DNA from: an uncultured Lachnospiraceae bacterium
GTDB lineage: Bacteria; Bacillota; Clostridia; Lachnospirales; Lachnospiraceae
Assembly: GCA_910588285.1 (NCBI GenBank)
Contig: CAJUQB010000009.1
Span: forward strand, 1-64,000
Reading direction: 5' to 3'
DNA: 64,000 bases
This document shows positions 16,613-24,931 of the stretch, piece after piece (positions within the stretch are counted from its first letter, which is position 1; every line of letters starts with the position of its first letter). The translations under genes were made by a program, and so were the position numbers. The notes under the pieces are model-generated. The model saw nothing but the letters and a program-made list of their open reading frames with translations. It made no database searches and had not been told where the DNA came from.

Positions 16613-16652
16613 AAAAGGCGTCATCAAAGAAATCGTGTTGATGGCGCCTTTT
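16613..16652 (+). terminator. Terminator of the ncRNA (works both ways)
   Basis: Arms aaaaggcg (16613-16620) with catcaa, and ttgatg with cgcctttt (16645-16652), one mismatch, ten-base loop. It also sits 13 bp beyond the stop of the minus-strand MFS gene and can end that transcript. Confidence 0.8.
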
Positions 16653-16665
16653 ATATTGTGTTTTT

Positions 16666-17988
16666 CTATTTTCTCCCAACCAAAGCATCATCCAGCGCTT
16701 TTCCGGCTGCCTCGCGGTATTTATCATCTGCTGCTTTCACCCGTGCCGGGCTAAAGCTCAGAATCATGATCAGGGAAACAACCCCAACTACTCCGCACAC
16801 TATAAACACGCCCTGATATCCCATGGGTGAAAACAAAAGCCGCGCAATAATCATAGGCCCTATGGACTGGATAATATTTGCAATTGGGTTTACCACGCCA
16901 AAGACACTGGGGAAGTCCTCCCGTCTCCAATATTGGGCTGCAATGGATACCATGTAATTGGAAGCCGCTCCCATAAACAGCGACAGGCACAGCAATGCCG
17001 CAAGGGCTGACGCTCCATTGGGAATTGCTCCCAGAACTCCGGCAGTTATCATAATGACTGTTGCGATAGACACCGACTGCTTCGTTCCGAGCCTTGTATC
17101 CAGAAGGCCCAGCACATAGCTTCCAATACATCCAAAGATGCACACAAGCAACATAATTGCCGAAAAAGGCAGGGGCATTCCGGAAGCCTCAATGATTGCA
17201 GATGTCTGGGTCATGGCTCCCACAGAAAACATCAGCAAAAAACCTAACGGTATTGTACCAAGCCAAAAATCTGCACAGCCAAAGGTATGTCCCAACTTCC
17301 ACACTGTGGTCTTTTTGTTCTCAATCTCCTGCTCCATCATCGCTTTTGCAATCTCAGGAGTAAGGCTCTTGTCATTATCACGGTACGCGCCACACTGCTC
17401 CGGATAATCCTTAACAAAGACCAATCCGATCAGCCAGCCGATAAATGCCACAATAATGAACGGCAGAAATCCGCTTACCACATTGGGCTGTCCATCTGCA
17501 AAGACCCGGGCCGCAAAGGGACCGATCAAAGCATTTCCCACCGGGAATGCCAGGGTTGCAATTCCCATCACGGTTCCCTTTCTCCTCGGAAACCACTGTC
17601 CAATCAAAATACCAATGGCAAATGTAGCATATACCGTTACACTGACAATCTCAAGGCCATAACATACCTGCCATAATAGGGGATTGGCCGGTGAGATCAT
17701 CATCACAGCTACGCCCAGGAGCAATGCCGCCGCCCCCAGAATTGCCCCAAATGCCTTTGTACTTTTCATTCTTCCAATATAACTGGATAAAACCAGCTGA
17801 ATGATAACCCCTACAATGGTACACCCCGTAAAAATCATGGAAATTTTCTGGGCGCCGCCATACATGTCTGCCAAAATGTTTAAAGGATAATTTGTGTATG
17901 CAGTCATTGCAATATATGCAATAAACTGATACACCAGCAGCATCCATCCCCGAAATCCAAAATTCACGCTTTTCTTTTGTTGCGTCAT
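16666..17988 (-). CDS. MFS transporter, OFA (oxalate/formate antiporter) type
   Basis: 440-residue major facilitator protein with 12 predicted helices in two six-helix halves and a charged central loop (about 200-240). The motif after helix 2 (YIGRMKSTKAFG), the WFPRRKGTVMG loop and the EDFPSVFG segment resemble OFA-family carboxylate exchangers. The substrate is not readable from sequence; small organic acids are typical. It has an AGGAGG site and follows a flavoprotein gene by about 50 bp in the same operon, downstream of a LysR regulator. Confidence 0.85.
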   Translation of the reverse strand: MTQQKKSVNFGFRGWMLLVYQFIAYIAMTAYTNYPLNILADMYGGAQKISMIFTGCTIVGVIIQLVLSSYIGRMKSTKAFGAILGAAALLLGVAVMMISPANPLLWQVCYGLEIVSVTVYATFAIGILIGQWFPRRKGTVMGIATLAFPVGNALIGPFAARVFADGQPNVVSGFLPFIIVAFIGWLIGLVFVKDYPEQCGAYRDNDKSLTPEIAKAMMEQEIENKKTTVWKLGHTFGCADFWLGTIPLGFLLMFSVGAMTQTSAIIEASGMPLPFSAIMLLVCIFGCIGSYVLGLLDTRLGTKQSVSIATVIMITAGVLGAIPNGASALAALLCLSLFMGAASNYMVSIAAQYWRREDFPSVFGVVNPIANIIQSIGPMIIARLLFSPMGYQGVFIVCGVVGVVSLIMILSFSPARVKAADDKYREAAGKALDDALVGRK

Positions 17989-18037
17989 AAAAACCTCCTC
18001 ATTTTTCCATAAAATACATTTTACTCAACCTTCAAAA

Positions 18038-18973
18038 TCAGTCCTCACACTCCGGCAGCAGCTCCGGCAGTGCAACGGCCCGCTCATAGGCCGCATATTT
18101 CTTCACCCGCTCCTGAATCTTCTCTTTTCCCTCCGCAGCCTTTTTATGGCCTTTACGGATATTGTCGTCATGGAGCCGCTTTCCCCAGATAGACCACCGG
18201 TTTCTGGCAATAGCCTCCTCCGTAAACTCCACCTGCAGTTCATCCTCTGCCATACAGAGCTTTGCCTTGGTCAGGCACTGGGGGCAGTAAACCCCGTCGG
18301 CACGAACCTCCAGCAGATTCCCGTGACAGTCAGGGCATATGCCCGGCGTTCCGGCGTAGGGAAGCCTTTCCCCTTTTTCCCTGGCCAGCAGCGCTGCTGC
18401 CACATGTTCCCCAAGCTGACGCATCCGGGCCAGCACGTCGTCCTCCAGAAGCACCGCTCCCTTTGACGGCATGAAATCAAAATGCACTGCATCCACCAGA
18501 GCCTCATAGGAGCCCGCCAGCTCCATGGCAATCATTTTGCATACATTCAGTGTAAAATTTGTCCAATCAGTGCCGCCAATGGAAAATGCCGCGCCGATTT
18601 TATTCTCCTTTTCCACCACATCCCGGTAGTTACCGCTGGCATGCATCTTATTGAGCAGCTTAATCAACTGCCCTGTAGGAAGCAGGTTATAGGCCGGGCT
18701 GGATACAATAAGAGCGTCCGCCTCCCGCATCAGCTGCTCAATAAAATAAAAATGGTCGCTGCCATTTTTGTGGATGCACCGAAAATCCCAGTTTCCTTTC
18801 AGGTGATTCACCATGCAGGATTCACATCCGACACAGGTGTTGATCACAGTATCCTGCACCCGCACCAGTTGGCACTGGGCGCCGCTGGCCTCCTCAATGG
18901 CCATAAATGCCTCCTTCATCATGATTTCCGTGTTCCCATTTGGTCTTCCGGAACAAAGTCCTAATACTTTCAT
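18038..18973 (-). CDS. Flavodoxin-fold NAD(P)H-dependent oxidoreductase with zinc-ribbon tail
   Basis: 311-residue protein. The N-terminal 180 residues are an NADPH-dependent FMN reductase/iron-sulfur flavoprotein fold (MKVLGLCSGRPNGNTE phosphate loop, then CVGCESCMVN, then SSPAYNLLPTGQLIKLLNKM). A second part holds two CxxC pairs (CPDC and CPQC, 19 residues apart) like a zinc ribbon, then a charged helical tail. The double-Cys motif near residue 48 could hold an Fe-S cluster or be redox active. Cotranscription with an MFS transporter and a nearby LysR regulator suggests metabolism of an imported, perhaps aromatic or unsaturated, acid; that is inference. Confidence 0.8.
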   Translation of the reverse strand: MKVLGLCSGRPNGNTEIMMKEAFMAIEEASGAQCQLVRVQDTVINTCVGCESCMVNHLKGNWDFRCIHKNGSDHFYFIEQLMREADALIVSSPAYNLLPTGQLIKLLNKMHASGNYRDVVEKENKIGAAFSIGGTDWTNFTLNVCKMIAMELAGSYEALVDAVHFDFMPSKGAVLLEDDVLARMRQLGEHVAAALLAREKGERLPYAGTPGICPDCHGNLLEVRADGVYCPQCLTKAKLCMAEDELQVEFTEEAIARNRWSIWGKRLHDDNIRKGHKKAAEGKEKIQERVKKYAAYERAVALPELLPECED

Positions 18974-19039
18974 CTACTGCCTCCTCCTGATTATTTCTTC
19001 AATGTTTCTAACAACATCTCCCTGTTTCTCAATATCTCC

Positions 19040-19068
19040 ATTATATTTGCCTCTGCTTGATCTGTAAA
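19040..19068 (-). promoter_or_regulatory. Sigma-A promoter of flavoprotein-MFS operon
   Basis: TTTACA (19068-19063), 17-bp spacer, TATAAT (19045-19040) on the minus strand, 67 bp before the flavoprotein ATG. The adjacent LysR protein is the likely regulator. Confidence 0.7.
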
Positions 19069-19112
19069 ACATAAAAAATGTCTGCTCTTTACACCCTTTT
19101 GGGTGTAATAAG

Positions 19113-19157
19113 AAAAGGGCACCGTCAAAGCAATGATTGTTTTGACAGCACCCTTTT
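19113..19157 (-). terminator. Terminator of LysR gene
   Basis: Arms aaaagggcaccgtcaaa and tttgacagcaccctttt (19113-19129 and 19141-19157) pair with a few mismatches and U-runs at both ends. It separates the regulator from the downstream operon promoter. Confidence 0.75.
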
Positions 19158-19183
19158 TCAGTGCAAAATCCATCCCCCATACC

Positions 19184-20077
19184 TTAATTCCTGTTTTTCA
19201 GCAATTCTGCCAGGAAAGGGGCCAGACGATCCTTTTGATTCTTCCGATAAGTCACGGAGAATTGAGTCGAAATCTTACGTGGGTTATCCTCCAAGGGAAC
19301 CACCATCAGGCGGCCAGCAGGATTGCGAAAAAACTCCGCATATATGATAGAAATCCCCGTTCCGGCATACAGCGCCATTTCCATGCTTCCCACGTCATCG
19401 AAATACTCTATATGCCTGGGCATAAAGCCACACATGGAGCAATACTTCAAGGTATTATGCTCCGCGTGCCAGGAAAAATTACTGGACAAGATATAAAAGG
19501 TGGTGTTAGCCAGCTCCTTTGCCGTGACCCCCTCCCGGTAGAGTGGATGGCTCCTGGCGATCACGATGGACGGCCAGAGCTCCAGGAAGGGCTGCTCCTC
19601 AAAATCGTCAGATAATCCGGTATTCTCATCCTCCAGGGAAATAATGCAGTCCAGCTGGCCTGACACCAGCTTCTGGTACAGCCCCCGGTAGGAATCACTG
19701 CTGACTGTAAAATGCTGGTTGGGCTGCTGTTCGCTTAAAACACTGATTGTCTCCGCCAGCCGATCCTGGATTGTGCTGATGGCAAGGGCTCCAACCCGCA
19801 CAGTCCGGCCAATCCCTTGTGTTGCACATCTGGCTCTCCACAGGGCTTCCTCCTGCTCCTGCAGCATCCGGCCCCAGAAGTCATGGAGAATTTGACCCGC
19901 CTCCGTTAAGCAGAGACTGCCGGATTGGCGCTCAAAGAGTTGGCATCCTACTTCTTCCTCCAGGCGCTTTACCTGCTTGCTTACTACCTGTTGGACTACA
20001 TATAGGCTTTGGGCTGCTTTGGTGTAGCTCATTTGGTTTGATACTTCTACAAAGTAGCGGATTTGTGTAATCGTCAT
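19184..20077 (-). CDS. LysR family transcriptional regulator
   Basis: 297-residue LysR-type regulator. The N-terminal winged helix (MTITQIRYFVEVSNQMSYTKAAQSLYVVQQVVSKQVKRLE; key residues A21, S24-like Y, K34) is typical, followed by a two-lobed effector domain. Such proteins usually control a neighbouring operon in response to a small ligand. It has an AAGGAGG site and is transcribed toward the flavoprotein-MFS operon, from which it is separated by a terminator and a fresh promoter. The target is inferred from position only. Confidence 0.9.
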   Translation of the reverse strand: MTITQIRYFVEVSNQMSYTKAAQSLYVVQQVVSKQVKRLEEEVGCQLFERQSGSLCLTEAGQILHDFWGRMLQEQEEALWRARCATQGIGRTVRVGALAISTIQDRLAETISVLSEQQPNQHFTVSSDSYRGLYQKLVSGQLDCIISLEDENTGLSDDFEEQPFLELWPSIVIARSHPLYREGVTAKELANTTFYILSSNFSWHAEHNTLKYCSMCGFMPRHIEYFDDVGSMEMALYAGTGISIIYAEFFRNPAGRLMVVPLEDNPRKISTQFSVTYRKNQKDRLAPFLAELLKNRN

Positions 20078-20158
20078 GAGAGGAACCTCCTTGGATTCGA
20101 GCAGAGAGGAAGCGTTTGATTAAGACGGCCTGGGATTTTCCAATCTATCCATCTCATG

Positions 20159-21916
20159 CTATGAGTCAAACTGACTCCGATACAGCTTCGCGTAATAACC
20201 GTTTCTGTCCAGCAGCTGATGATGGCTGCCCTGCTCCAGTATCTTCCCGCCCTGCATATACAGAATCACATCTGCCGACTGGATGGTTGACAGGCGGTGG
20301 GCCACAATAAAGCTGGTGCGTCCCTGCATCATGGCGGCGAAGGCATTCTGAATCTTCATCTCGGTCCGGGTGTCAATGGATGATGTGGCCTCGTCCAGGA
20401 TCAGCATGGGGGGCAGGCACAGCATAACTCTGGCAATGCACAGCAGCTGCCGCTGGCCGGCAGACAGGCTGCCGCCCTCCTCTCCGATCACCGTATCATA
20501 GCCCTTGGGCAGGCGGCGTATGAAGCTGTGGGCATGGGCCCCCTTAGCGGCAGCAATCATCTCCTCCTCAGTGGCCTCAGGCTTGCCCATCAGCAGGTTC
20601 TCCCGGATGGTAGCATGTTTCAGCCAGGTCTCCTGCAGTACCATGCCATAATTCTCCCGAAGGCTCCCCCGGGTCACTCTGCGGATATCGTGGCCCTCCA
20701 CGGATATGCTGCCCTGGTTCACATCATAGAACCGCATCAGCAGATTGATCAGCGTTGTCTTGCCGCAGCCTGTGGGGCCCACGATGGCTACCCGCTGGCC
20801 GGGCTCCACCTTCAGGTTGAAGTCCTCAATGAGCCTTTGGTCTGCTCTGTAGGAGAAATATACCTGACGTAACTCCACATTTCCGGACACGTCCGCAACC
20901 TCTACGGCATCCGTATCCTCCGGTACCTGTGGCTCCTCCTCGATCAGCTCCAATACCCGCGCCGCGCAGGCCAGGGCGTTCTGCAGCTCTGTCACCACTC
21001 CCGAGATCTCATTGAAGGGCTTGGTGTACTGGTTGGCATAGCTTAAGAAGCAGGACAGCTGCCCCACCGTAATACCTCCCCCAATGGCCACCAGGCTTCC
21101 CACAACACCGACACCAGTATAAACCAGGCCATTGACAAAGCGGGTGGATGGATTGGTAATGGAGGAGAAAAAGGTGGCGCGCAGAGAGAAATGTTCCAGC
21201 TTTTTATTGATCTCATCAAATTGCTCCTGTACCTGTTCCTCCCGGCCGAAGGCCTGCACTACCTTCTGATTGCCGATCATCTCGTCAATGAGGGCCGTCT
21301 GCTCTCCCCTGGCCTCTGACTGCTTCCGGAACATGGTGTAGGTCCGCTTTGCAATAAAGCTGGCCACAAACAGGGATACCGGTGTTATCAGCACCACTAC
21401 CAGGGTAATGCCCACATGGACAGACAGCATAAAGCCCAGGGTGCCCACAATCGTCAGCACACCGGTAAACAGCTGGGTAAAGCCCATCAGCAGGCCGTCC
21501 GCAAACTGATCCACATCTGCCACCACCCGGCTCACCAGATCGCCGTGGGAATGGCCGTCAATGTACTTCAATGGCAATATCTCAATCTTTGCAAAGGCAT
21601 CCCTGCGGATATCGCGCACCACGCCATAGGTGATCTTATTGTTGCACACATTCATCAGCCACTGGGCCAGAGCCGTAATCCCGATGACAATCCCCATGCC
21701 CAATAAAATCGAGCTGATCTTTGCAAAATCTACCTGGCCGGGCCCCAGAATCTGGTCAATGACACGGCCAGTCAAAATGGGGAGATACAATGTGGCAAAT
21801 ACAGTCACCACGGCAAGCAGCAGAGACAAAATCAAAAATGCCCAGTATTTTCGTATATAGAGCAGCACCTTCCTTATGGTAGCCCGCTGCCTTAAGCGCC
21901 CTTCCCTATTTTGCAT
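20159..21916 (-). CDS. ABC exporter half-transporter B (ATP-binding/permease)
   Basis: 585-residue type IV ABC exporter: six membrane helices (about 25-320), then a nucleotide-binding domain with Walker A GPTGCGKTT, signature LSAGQ and Walker B LILDEATSSID with the catalytic Glu. ATG 21916 overlaps the end of the upstream half-transporter by 11 bp and has GGAGG in front, so the two are translationally coupled. The pair resembles heterodimeric multidrug exporters. Compared with its partner, this subunit has the complete catalytic Glu. Confidence 0.93.
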   Translation of the reverse strand: MQNREGRLRQRATIRKVLLYIRKYWAFLILSLLLAVVTVFATLYLPILTGRVIDQILGPGQVDFAKISSILLGMGIVIGITALAQWLMNVCNNKITYGVVRDIRRDAFAKIEILPLKYIDGHSHGDLVSRVVADVDQFADGLLMGFTQLFTGVLTIVGTLGFMLSVHVGITLVVVLITPVSLFVASFIAKRTYTMFRKQSEARGEQTALIDEMIGNQKVVQAFGREEQVQEQFDEINKKLEHFSLRATFFSSITNPSTRFVNGLVYTGVGVVGSLVAIGGGITVGQLSCFLSYANQYTKPFNEISGVVTELQNALACAARVLELIEEEPQVPEDTDAVEVADVSGNVELRQVYFSYRADQRLIEDFNLKVEPGQRVAIVGPTGCGKTTLINLLMRFYDVNQGSISVEGHDIRRVTRGSLRENYGMVLQETWLKHATIRENLLMGKPEATEEEMIAAAKGAHAHSFIRRLPKGYDTVIGEEGGSLSAGQRQLLCIARVMLCLPPMLILDEATSSIDTRTEMKIQNAFAAMMQGRTSFIVAHRLSTIQSADVILYMQGGKILEQGSHHQLLDRNGYYAKLYRSQFDS

Positions 21917-23651
21917 CCCGAAGCACCTCCTCCCGGTCCTGATACTGTGAATCATAGATTTCCTGATATACCTGACAATTCTTCAATAATTCCAAATGGG
22001 TTCCCATGCCTACCACTGCGCCGTCCTCCAGCACCAGGATCTTATCGGCATTCCGGATGGAGGAGGTGCGCTGGGATACCAGAAATACCACCGGGTTCTC
22101 CTTCAATTCCCCAATGGCCTTCCGCAGCCGGGCGTCCGTGGCATAATCCAGAGCCGAGGCGCTGTCGTCCAGGATCAGGATCTCGGGCTTTTTCACCAGC
22201 GCCCGCGCAATGGTAAGGCGCTGCCTCTGGCCGCCGGAGAAGTTCTTCCCGCCCTGGGTTACCTGCTCCTTGAGGCCATCGGACTTGCCCTCCACCACCT
22301 CTGCGGCCTGTGCCACAGCCAGGGCCTCCCAGAGCTCCTCCTCTGACGCATCCTCCTTGCCCCAGCGAAGATTCTCCTCAATGGTTCCTGAGAACAGCAC
22401 TGCCTTCTGCAGGACAATCCCAACCTTGCTGCGCAGCTCCTTCACCGGATATTCCTTCACATCCCTGCCATGAAACAGCACACGGCCCTGGGTGGCATCG
22501 TAAAACCGCGGAATCAGATGCACCAGAGAGCTCTTTCCAGAGCCGGTTCCTCCGATAATTCCAATGGTCTCCCCCGGATAAGCCGTAAAATGAATGTCCT
22601 CCAGGGTGGCTCCCCCGGCTCCCGGGTAGGTCAGGGATACGTGGCAGAATTCCACCACAGGAGCGTTTTGGGCAGCCGTCTTGCCAAAGCCCTGCTCCTG
22701 TTTCTGGCTGTTCTGCACCTCCAGCACGCTCTGGATCCGGTTGCCGCAGGCCACTGCCTTGGTGACCGTGATAATCAGGTTGGCCAGCTTCACCAGCTCC
22801 ACCAGGATCTGGGACATATAGTTGACCAGCGCCACCACCTGGCCCTGGGTCAGGATCCCGGCGTCCACTCTCACCGCGCCGGTATAGAGCAGCACCATCA
22901 GGGCGCCGTTGATGATGATATAGGTCACCGGATTCATCACGGCCGTAATCCGTCCCACAAAGTTCTGCATATGGGTCAGCTCATAATTGGCCTGTCCAAA
23001 GCTTTCCTCCTCCTGCTTCTCCCGATGGAAGGCCCGCAGCACGCGCACCCCTGCCAGGTTCTCCCTGGTGATGCCAAGGACCCGGTCCAGCCGGCTCTGT
23101 ACCTTTTTATAAAGAGGAATACTCACCAGCATAATGCCAAAGACCACAACAGACAGAAGGGGGATGGTCACAACAAAAATCAGGGCTGCCTTCAGGTCAA
23201 TGGTAAAGGCCATAACCATGGCGCCGAATACAATAAAGGGCGACCGTAGGAACAGGCGCAGCACCAGATTCACCCCGGACTGTACCTGGTTGATATCGCT
23301 GGTCATTCTGGTAATCAGGGTCGCGCTTCCCAGGGTATCCAGCTCCCCAAAGGACAGCCCCTGCACATGGGCAAAGAGGCTGTGGCGCAGCCTTGCGGCA
23401 AAGCCAACTGCCGCCTTGGCGGAAAAATACTGGGCCGTGATGGAGCACACCAGGCCAATCACGCCCAGCGCCACCATAATAAGGCTCATTTTCACAATAT
23501 AGGGCTTATCGCTGCCGGCAATTCCCACATCGATCATGGCTGCCACCACCAACGGAACCAGCAGCTCAAAGGCAGCCTCCAGCATTTTAAATAAGGGCGC
23601 CAGAATTGATTCCTTCCGGTAATCCTTCATATAGACTAATAATTTTCTCAT
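21906..23651 (-). CDS. ABC exporter half-transporter A (ATP-binding/permease)
   Basis: 581-residue partner of the downstream ABC subunit with six membrane helices and an NBD: Walker A GGTGSGKSS, signature FSGGQ, Walker B LILDDSASALD. The residue after Walker B is Asp instead of the catalytic Glu, as in asymmetric heterodimers (BmrCD, TM287/288 type) with one degenerate ATP site. ATG 23651 follows an AGAGGGATG site; a TTG five codons upstream is in frame but lacks one. The substrate is unknown. The gene follows the prsA-like gene at a distance of about 120 bp. Confidence 0.92.
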   Translation of the reverse strand: MRKLLVYMKDYRKESILAPLFKMLEAAFELLVPLVVAAMIDVGIAGSDKPYIVKMSLIMVALGVIGLVCSITAQYFSAKAAVGFAARLRHSLFAHVQGLSFGELDTLGSATLITRMTSDINQVQSGVNLVLRLFLRSPFIVFGAMVMAFTIDLKAALIFVVTIPLLSVVVFGIMLVSIPLYKKVQSRLDRVLGITRENLAGVRVLRAFHREKQEEESFGQANYELTHMQNFVGRITAVMNPVTYIIINGALMVLLYTGAVRVDAGILTQGQVVALVNYMSQILVELVKLANLIITVTKAVACGNRIQSVLEVQNSQKQEQGFGKTAAQNAPVVEFCHVSLTYPGAGGATLEDIHFTAYPGETIGIIGGTGSGKSSLVHLIPRFYDATQGRVLFHGRDVKEYPVKELRSKVGIVLQKAVLFSGTIEENLRWGKEDASEEELWEALAVAQAAEVVEGKSDGLKEQVTQGGKNFSGGQRQRLTIARALVKKPEILILDDSASALDYATDARLRKAIGELKENPVVFLVSQRTSSIRNADKILVLEDGAVVGMGTHLELLKNCQVYQEIYDSQYQDREEVLRDAK

Positions 23652-23768
23652 AACATCCCTCTGCAATTTATTTTTAAATAATCGTTACAGGAAACCTCCT
23701 GAATGGCAAAAGGGTTTGCGGCCACAGCCCCAAACCCTTTTTATACTTCCCCCGAATGCTTTGCCCAA

Positions 23769-24803
23769 CTACTCCTCTGTCTCATCCGCCTCAGCGGTGA
23801 AAAGCCGGTTAAAGACCACCTGCGCCCAGGCCTCCTCCTTCACCGCAAACTGGCTGGCCTCCTTATAGCCATCGCAGACCTCGGTGTAGTGATCCGCCTG
23901 TCTCTGGCTGGCAATGTCTGTCTTCTTCTTATCTGTGGCCTCCTGGTCAAACTCGCTGTCCAGGCGGATCACATAGTAATATTCCTCGGTGGTAATCAGA
24001 TCGGAAACCTCCCCCTCCTTCAGGGCATCTGCCGCAGCGATTACAGCCTCATCCATGGTGCTGTCGTCCCCACCATAGGAATAGGTGGTGCTGTACAGAT
24101 TCTCGTCCAGCTCCTTGGCCCCGTCGAAATCCGTCTTGGCCTTGTCGGCAATCCCCTTCATGGTGGTCTCGAATTCTGCCTTCTGGTCATCGTCATAGTC
24201 CACGGACTTCCCGTCTGCGTCCTTGCCCTTGGCCACGCTGGCCCGGATATAGGTAAAGGTGCGCTGTGCAGCCTCCTCATCCGTCACATTGGTGTCCACC
24301 TCTGCATAGATCGCATCCTGCATCTTCTTCTGGATGGTGTACAGGCGCAGCATCTCCACCACATATTCCTCGGTGGCTCCCAGCAGCTTCACGGCCTTGC
24401 TGCTGTTGGCGCTGATAAATTCTGCCGCCACCTCCTGCATCCTGGCCATCTCCTCCTCTGTAACCGTTACGCCGTAATCCCCCATATGCTTCTCCAGCAG
24501 ATACAAGGTTTCGATGCTGCCAGAAACACTTTTCTTCACGCTCTCTGTCATAGTAAGGACATTGCCATCCTCATCGGCTCCGATCTCGGTACTCCACATC
24601 TCTGTTCCAAAATAAGGGGAATAATTGATATCATACATCGCCTGCTGGTATTTTGCCATAAAATTCATGAATCCCAGGGAGATCTCCTGGTCATCCAGGG
24701 TTGCCCCCACGGCTCCCGCATCTATACTCCCACATCCGGTCAGGGCTGTGGATACCATGATAAGCCCTGCCAGCAAACACCCGGTAATTCTCTTCAATCT
24801 CAT
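23769..24803 (-). CDS. PrsA/SurA-like foldase lipoprotein
   Basis: 344-residue lipoprotein with lipobox LTGC at about residues 21-24. The helical N-terminal half resembles SurA/PrsA chaperone domains, and the C-terminal part contains a parvulin-like strand pattern (LKEGEVSDLITTEEYYYVIRL). It probably assists folding of secreted proteins outside the membrane; peptidyl-prolyl isomerase activity is uncertain because the parvulin core is weak. It lies downstream of mfd, where such a gene is often found in Clostridia, with an AGGAGG site. Confidence 0.8.
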   Translation of the reverse strand: MRLKRITGCLLAGLIMVSTALTGCGSIDAGAVGATLDDQEISLGFMNFMAKYQQAMYDINYSPYFGTEMWSTEIGADEDGNVLTMTESVKKSVSGSIETLYLLEKHMGDYGVTVTEEEMARMQEVAAEFISANSSKAVKLLGATEEYVVEMLRLYTIQKKMQDAIYAEVDTNVTDEEAAQRTFTYIRASVAKGKDADGKSVDYDDDQKAEFETTMKGIADKAKTDFDGAKELDENLYSTTYSYGGDDSTMDEAVIAAADALKEGEVSDLITTEEYYYVIRLDSEFDQEATDKKKTDIASQRQADHYTEVCDGYKEASQFAVKEEAWAQVVFNRLFTAEADETEE

Positions 24804-24931
24804 AAGTGCCTCCTACTTTCTTCTTTTTGCAGTAAAATTCTGCAACGCACTATACATTATAGAGCTTTTTTTCTGCTGCCGCAAGTAGTTTCGCAATTGT
24901 TTCATAATTTTTTCACCGATTTTGTTACAGT

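Larger units (their letters stand above)
16012..16652 (+). ncRNA. Large A-rich tandem-repeat noncoding RNA candidate
   Basis: About 640 nt bounded by an exact sigma-A promoter and a strong terminator. No frame is open for more than a few codons on the plus strand. Composition is A-rich and unlike the flanking genes. The body consists of two diverged copies of one unit (16065-16329 and 16330-16586). Each unit starts with a hairpin of the form GGA-GGTACAG-TCC, has a second about 50 nt later (ggaaggta...gtccacc), then a gaaat.attatttc element, a cctct/agagg stem, another gagataattatttc element and the block gaacccgtaaacc. The unit start is repeated once more at 16574-16586. A conserved architecture with variable connecting sequence suggests a structured RNA. 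I do not recognise the class; known large RNAs (ROOL, GOLLD, OLE, HEARO) need to be excluded. Confidence 0.7.
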
